26,275 nt of DNA from W1P20-047 sp051878795 (GTDB lineage: Bacteria; Actinomycetota; Coriobacteriia; Coriobacteriales; Eggerthellaceae), in contig JBJEKU010000015.1 in NCBI GenBank assembly GCA_051878795.1, positions 1-26,275 on the forward strand. The letters are read 5' to 3'. Below the pieces are notes generated by a model. The model was given only the letters and a program-made list of their open reading frames with translations, was not told the origin of the DNA and searched no databases. A program made the position numbers and the translations under genes. Within the stretch, counting starts at the first letter, position 1; the number at the start of each line of letters is the position of its first letter. Shown one piece after another: positions 23,249 to 26,275 of the stretch.

Positions 23249-24235
23249 ATGAAGCTGACCGATTTCATTGCGGGCGAAATGCCCGGAGCAAGCGAGCTTG
23301 CAAGCTTTTGCGCAAGCTCCATTGCGGGCGCGCAGCTTCGAAGGATAACGGCCTGTCCTTTCGAGGGCCGGGAATTCCGCAAGCTGCTTGCAGCATACGC
23401 CGGCAGCTCCGAGGGACCGTATGGCATGGGCAGGGTGAGGCTCTACCATCAGGTGTGCGATCTGTTCGAGGCTTTGCGCTTGCTGCCCGGAAACGCGGGT
23501 TTGAAAGCCTACGAGCTCAAGGACTCCTTTCTGGGCGGGCAGGAAGCCGATTTGGTGATGCTGCTTGCTTCCCACGAGGGGATTTCCCAAGAAGCGCTCG
23601 CCCATGACGTACTCCGTTGCTCCAAGAATGCCGTGGGCGAGCGCCGTGCCCGCATGAAGGACGGCATCCGTATCGGTGGTATGTGCATCCAGGCCGAATT
23701 CGGCTATCGGGGCGATTTCAGGTCGTCGGTTCATCCGGTTTCCTTGCCGCTCAACCTCTCGGAAGCCTACGTGCTCTTCGATGCTCTGGCGGAATACTCG
23801 GCGAGACGTGACTTTCGCGATCCACACAGGAAGTCGGCGGAACGTGTTGCCGGCATGCTGAAGGCGCAGATGAGCCCCTATGCGAAAGAGAGGCTTGCGC
23901 CGCGTCTGGATGAGATGGGTTTCGGTGCCCTTCCCGAGGTTCCGCCCTGCTTCGCTTTCGACGTGCCCCAGGTTGGGGGTGCTGATACTGCGTGCGCGCC
24001 CGATTCCGGGCATTGGCTCTACTTCCTGAAATCCGGTGAGCTTGCGACCGTCGAGCTTTCAGGTGGCCGATGCCTGCGCGGAGTGGTGATACCCAATGCG
24101 AAGGTGCCGGCGTTTCTGGAAGGGCGCGATATGGTTCAAAAAGACCGAAGGCCGCATTGCGTGGTGCTGCACGAAGACGGGGATTTCACACTTGTTCCCT
24201 GGTCGGATGTGGTGGATATCCGCGTTGCGGAGTGA
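23249..24235 (+). CDS. Putative helix-turn-helix protein of unknown function
   Basis: A 328-aa soluble protein. Residues about 99-137 read EADLVMLLASHEGISQEALA followed by HDVLRCSKNAVGERRARMKDG, the pattern of a winged helix-turn-helix like those of WYL-type (YafY) regulators. NLSEAYVLFDALAEYS at 169-184 also recalls the start of the following helical part in such regulators. The C-terminal 65 residues (FLKSGELATVEL to VPWSDVVDIRV) look like a small beta barrel. No WYL motif itself is present, so the family is uncertain. The ATG at 23249 is preferred because the longer frame starts upstream of and through the terminator palindrome; GGTGGGG lies just ahead. Its last 50 bases overlap the end of the convergent gene. 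I would treat the regulator role as a hypothesis. Confidence 0.78.
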   Translation: MKLTDFIAGEMPGASELASFCASSIAGAQLRRITACPFEGREFRKLLAAYAGSSEGPYGMGRVRLYHQVCDLFEALRLLPGNAGLKAYELKDSFLGGQEADLVMLLASHEGISQEALAHDVLRCSKNAVGERRARMKDGIRIGGMCIQAEFGYRGDFRSSVHPVSLPLNLSEAYVLFDALAEYSARRDFRDPHRKSAERVAGMLKAQMSPYAKERLAPRLDEMGFGALPEVPPCFAFDVPQVGGADTACAPDSGHWLYFLKSGELATVELSGGRCLRGVVIPNAKVPAFLEGRDMVQKDRRPHCVVLHEDGDFTLVPWSDVVDIRVAE

Positions 24236-24887
24236 TCTTTCCATTGCGATAGGCATCGTGGATCGGCTCGTACAGGTTGATGAGCAGGCCCTTGTAGTCG
24301 GGACACCATGATTCGAGCACGTCGATGCAATCCTGCGCATCGAAACGTGCGATGAAGCGCGTTTCTTCCCAAAGCGTTTCGAGCCAGGCCTGCAGGTAAT
24401 CCAAGCCTTTCAGGGATTCCGGGATGGGACGATGAAGGGGGTAGTCGATGTCGCAGGGAACCTGGTCGGCAGCGAATAGGGTGTCGTAGCGTGCTCGGAA
24501 GCCCCCGATACTGGCCAGGGTGTCGCGCAGGGCTATATTGTTGATCGACGGCATGGCGATGCAGATACCCCGCCAAAGCCCCTCGACTTCGTCGTAGCGC
24601 CCATGGAGCTCTTCGAGCTTCTGCCGGAATGCATGCATGGGGTCATCGCAGTCCAGAACCGCTGCAGCAGGATCCTGCAGATCTTCGATTCCCAATACGA
24701 AACAGGCCGACTGCATCAGGTCGTAGGCTTCGGTGTGGGATACAGACGAAGACCCGCCGCAGGTATGCAGCTCCATCAGATGGTTCAAGATCGTCCAGAG
24801 CGCACCCGCGCGGCGTTCGAGCAGCCCTTCCTTGCAGGAGGTCGCAGGGGTTTCGGGCGATGCGGATGCGAAACTAATCCCAGTCAT
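24186..24887 (-). CDS. DUF6179-like protein
   Basis: A 233-aa protein of unknown function. Residues 28-60, ELHTCGGSSSVSHTEAYDLM then QSACFVLGIED, fit the start of DUF6179-type proteins, where a GESSS-like run is followed by a helix ending in a hydrophobic patch. The rest is helical, with no membrane segment or catalytic motif I can name. Typical DUF6179 members are longer, so this may be a short form. The ATG at 24887 overlaps the end of the upstream gene by 14 bases and has AAGGTGGGG before it, indicating translational coupling. A longer open frame from 24998 lies inside the neighbour's coding sequence and is not used. It ends inside the convergent helix-turn-helix gene. Confidence 0.75.
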   Translation of the reverse strand: MTGISFASASPETPATSCKEGLLERRAGALWTILNHLMELHTCGGSSSVSHTEAYDLMQSACFVLGIEDLQDPAAAVLDCDDPMHAFRQKLEELHGRYDEVEGLWRGICIAMPSINNIALRDTLASIGGFRARYDTLFAADQVPCDIDYPLHRPIPESLKGLDYLQAWLETLWEETRFIARFDAQDCIDVLESWCPDYKGLLINLYEPIHDAYRNGKITPQRGYPPHPTREQV

Positions 24888-25449
24888 CACCCCACCTTTC
24901 CCCAGACCAACCGGGTGCGAGGATGTTGTCTTCCCATGAATCGGGGTTCCATGAGTACACCCTGCCTTCGTCGTCGGTGATGGAATAGGGTTCGTCATCT
25001 GCGGGCTCGCGGTCGTCGTGGACGGCGAGTTGTCCCAGTACCTCCGTTGCGCTGAGGGCTGCGAGTGCGTCGCAATCGCCTCCGCAGCTGCCTTCGAATG
25101 CCAGGAACATGCCTTCGATCAGTTCTTCGTCGGGGATGTTGCTCGGTACGTCGCTTCGGAGCAGGTAGAAAGTCTCCTGTACGCTCTCGAGTGTTTCGGC
25201 GCAGTTCTCCTCGAAGAGGAACGATGATGCGGAAAAGGCACGTGCGATCTGCACGATGGCGGGCTGGCCGAATTCCAACCTGCCGGTTTTTGCGAGTGCC
25301 TCTTGGCGGGCTTGCCCCAGGTGTTGGATTTCAGCACGTGTCAACCCCAAGCCTGCCTGCTCCAGTTCGGCGAGCTGCCTTTGCCCCGCTGCCTGTCCAA
25401 GGTGCAGCTGGACCAAAACCGTGTTGGGGGAGGTGTTCTCTCTTGGCAT
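24874..25449 (-). CDS. DUF6323-like protein
   Basis: A 191-aa soluble protein. The blocks GLGLTRAEIQHLGQARQEAL, then KTGRLEFGQPAIVQIARAFS, TLESVQETFYLLRS and IPDEELIEGMFLAFEGSCGG follow the DUF6323 pattern, a family commonly found next to DUF6179 proteins. A tail from about residue 150 is acidic and Trp/Asp-rich (WNPDSWEDNILAPGWSGERW). No enzyme motif is seen. The ATG at 25449 follows GAGGAAAGGAAG; the alternative TTG at 25476 has no support. It starts 125 bases after the kinase-like gene on the same strand and overlaps the DUF6179-like gene by 14 bases. The pairing makes both calls more likely. Confidence 0.8.
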   Translation of the reverse strand: MPRENTSPNTVLVQLHLGQAAGQRQLAELEQAGLGLTRAEIQHLGQARQEALAKTGRLEFGQPAIVQIARAFSASSFLFEENCAETLESVQETFYLLRSDVPSNIPDEELIEGMFLAFEGSCGGDCDALAALSATEVLGQLAVHDDREPADDEPYSITDDEGRVYSWNPDSWEDNILAPGWSGERWGDDWD

Positions 25450-25551
25450 CTGCTTCCTTTCCTCGTTTCGGTGCAATGCTTATTACACCTGCGGGGAAAA
25501 AGATGCCAGACTGCAATTCCAGTGTGTTTCGTGGTAATGTGGACCTTATAG

Positions 25552-25571
25552 AAGCGGGGGAATCCCCGCTT
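25552..25571 (-). terminator. Hairpin just after the kinase-like gene, possible attenuator
   Basis: AAGCGGGG and CCCCGCTT pair around a GAAT loop, immediately beyond the leftward stop codon. Read leftward it is followed by CTATAAGG, with no T-tract, so termination would be weak. Read rightward it is followed by TTCTTCATTTTTC, but no rightward gene precedes it. It may lower read-through into the DUF6323-like gene. Confidence 0.4.
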
Positions 25572-25574
25572 TCT

Positions 25575-26275
25575 TCATTTTTCTTGCAAGGCATCCAAAA
25601 GCCGGATTTTCATCTGGCTTGGGCTTTCCCAGGGGTGATTCTCATCGAATAGGTCCTCCAGGCACTGGCGCAGCGCTTGGGGGATCCTCAACTCCTCGCG
25701 CCATGTCGCATCGATTCCGGGGATGATGATCTGCGGGTCGGAATAGAGCATGAAAAGCACCACGCAGGCAAGGCCGTCGCGGTCTATCGAGAAGGCCGTG
25801 CCATCTTGAGCATCCAGTGCCAGTCCGAAGTCGATGAGCGAGATGCGCTCGCCGTCGTAGAGGACGTTTGCAGGGCGCAGGTCGCCGTGGACGATGCCGC
25901 ATTGCTGGAGGTGGCCGATCGTATCGCAGAGCTGCCCTGCAATGCGTGCGATTTCTTCCCTGCTGAATACATGTCCCGCCTTCTGCAACCAGTAGGCTAT
26001 CGAGGCGCCGGGCATGAGCTCTTCCACGATGAAATACGGCTTGCTTCCCAGAAGGAGACCCGAAAAGGACGTTCGTTCGCAGCGGGCGGTGTTCACGATG
26101 CCCAGCCATTGCGGGATCGAGGGGTGGCTGCATGCCTGCAGGGCGCGGCATTCCGCCCAGACCGCCTGGAAATCCATGCATCCCTTGCGGGGTTTTACTA
26201 GCTTTAATGCGACAGGTCCGTGGGGGCCTTGCGCTCGGAAACAGCTTCCGAAGCGTCCTTGCCCCAGAAGTGCTT
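25575..26275 (-). CDS. Short Ser/Thr protein kinase-like protein, 5' end outside window
   Basis: At least 233 residues are visible; the start lies beyond the right edge. Reading in from the edge, LLGQGRFGSCFRAQ is the glycine-rich loop and VALKL carries the ATP-binding lysine. Next come FIVEELMPGASI (hinge), IVHGDLRPANVLYDG (catalytic loop with HGD in place of HRD, but the catalytic Asp and Asn kept) and ISLIDFGLAL (DFG). The part after DFG is very short: no APE motif or normal activation segment is seen, and DRDGLACVVLFMLYS directly follows. About 60 residues then close the protein, with no membrane segment or extracellular sensor domain at the C terminus. It heads a same-strand group with the DUF6323- and DUF6179-like genes. 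Kinase activity is plausible; the target is unknown. Confidence 0.88.
   Translation of the reverse strand, partial: ALLGQGRFGSCFRAQGPHGPVALKLVKPRKGCMDFQAVWAECRALQACSHPSIPQWLGIVNTARCERTSFSGLLLGSKPYFIVEELMPGASIAYWLQKAGHVFSREEIARIAGQLCDTIGHLQQCGIVHGDLRPANVLYDGERISLIDFGLALDAQDGTAFSIDRDGLACVVLFMLYSDPQIIIPGIDATWREELRIPQALRQCLEDLFDENHPWESPSQMKIRLLDALQEK

Overview
The window looks like chromosome of a high-GC, Gram-positive anaerobe of the class Coriobacteriia, most likely the family Eggerthellaceae. This is inferred from overall gene content and sequence style: GTG/TTG starts with purine-rich ribosome binding sites, a RicT-type PSP1 protein next to holB, ThyX followed by a DUF1385 protein, DUF5714 proteins, and a TetR-linked oleate hydratase. 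The genus cannot be fixed from sequence alone.

Left part (1-4440) is an accessory region. It opens with a hairpin and a decayed group II intron maturase that keeps only its two ends. Then come a leftward TetR-type regulator, a rightward small protein of unknown function, a 41-codon remnant of a second oleate hydratase, and an intact oleate hydratase gene. The segment closes with a dead IS3-family transposase tail. The oleate hydratase module therefore sits between two mobile-element relics, which suggests acquisition or rearrangement.

Middle-left (4440-9920) is housekeeping and family-specific genes. A leftward SAM-dependent methyltransferase is divergent from thyX, and thyX is coupled to a YqhQ-like DUF1385 membrane protein. 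Two tandem leftward cysteine-rich DUF5714 paralogues follow, separated by a clear terminator. Next is a leftward membrane-anchored protein of unknown function.

Middle-right (10081-21420) is a rightward block. A topoisomerase IA of archaeal-like type with four C4 zinc fingers is followed by a universal stress protein and its terminator. Then a tightly packed seven-gene run with overlaps or gaps of at most 14 bases: tmk, holB, ricT, pncB, a DegV protein, a dehydrogenase-like protein with a metal-binding-looking tail, and a PflX-like radical SAM protein. A strong terminator closes this run.

Right end (21590-26275) is less characterised. It has a three-part protein with gamma-glutamylcyclotransferase-like domains and a putative helix-turn-helix protein, both rightward. 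Facing them is a leftward cluster of a short Ser/Thr kinase-like protein (cut by the window edge), a DUF6323-like protein and a DUF6179-like protein. This cluster, the RicT tail, the dehydrogenase tail and the oleate hydratase remnant are the least explained items. No tRNA, rRNA, CRISPR array or riboswitch was recognised.
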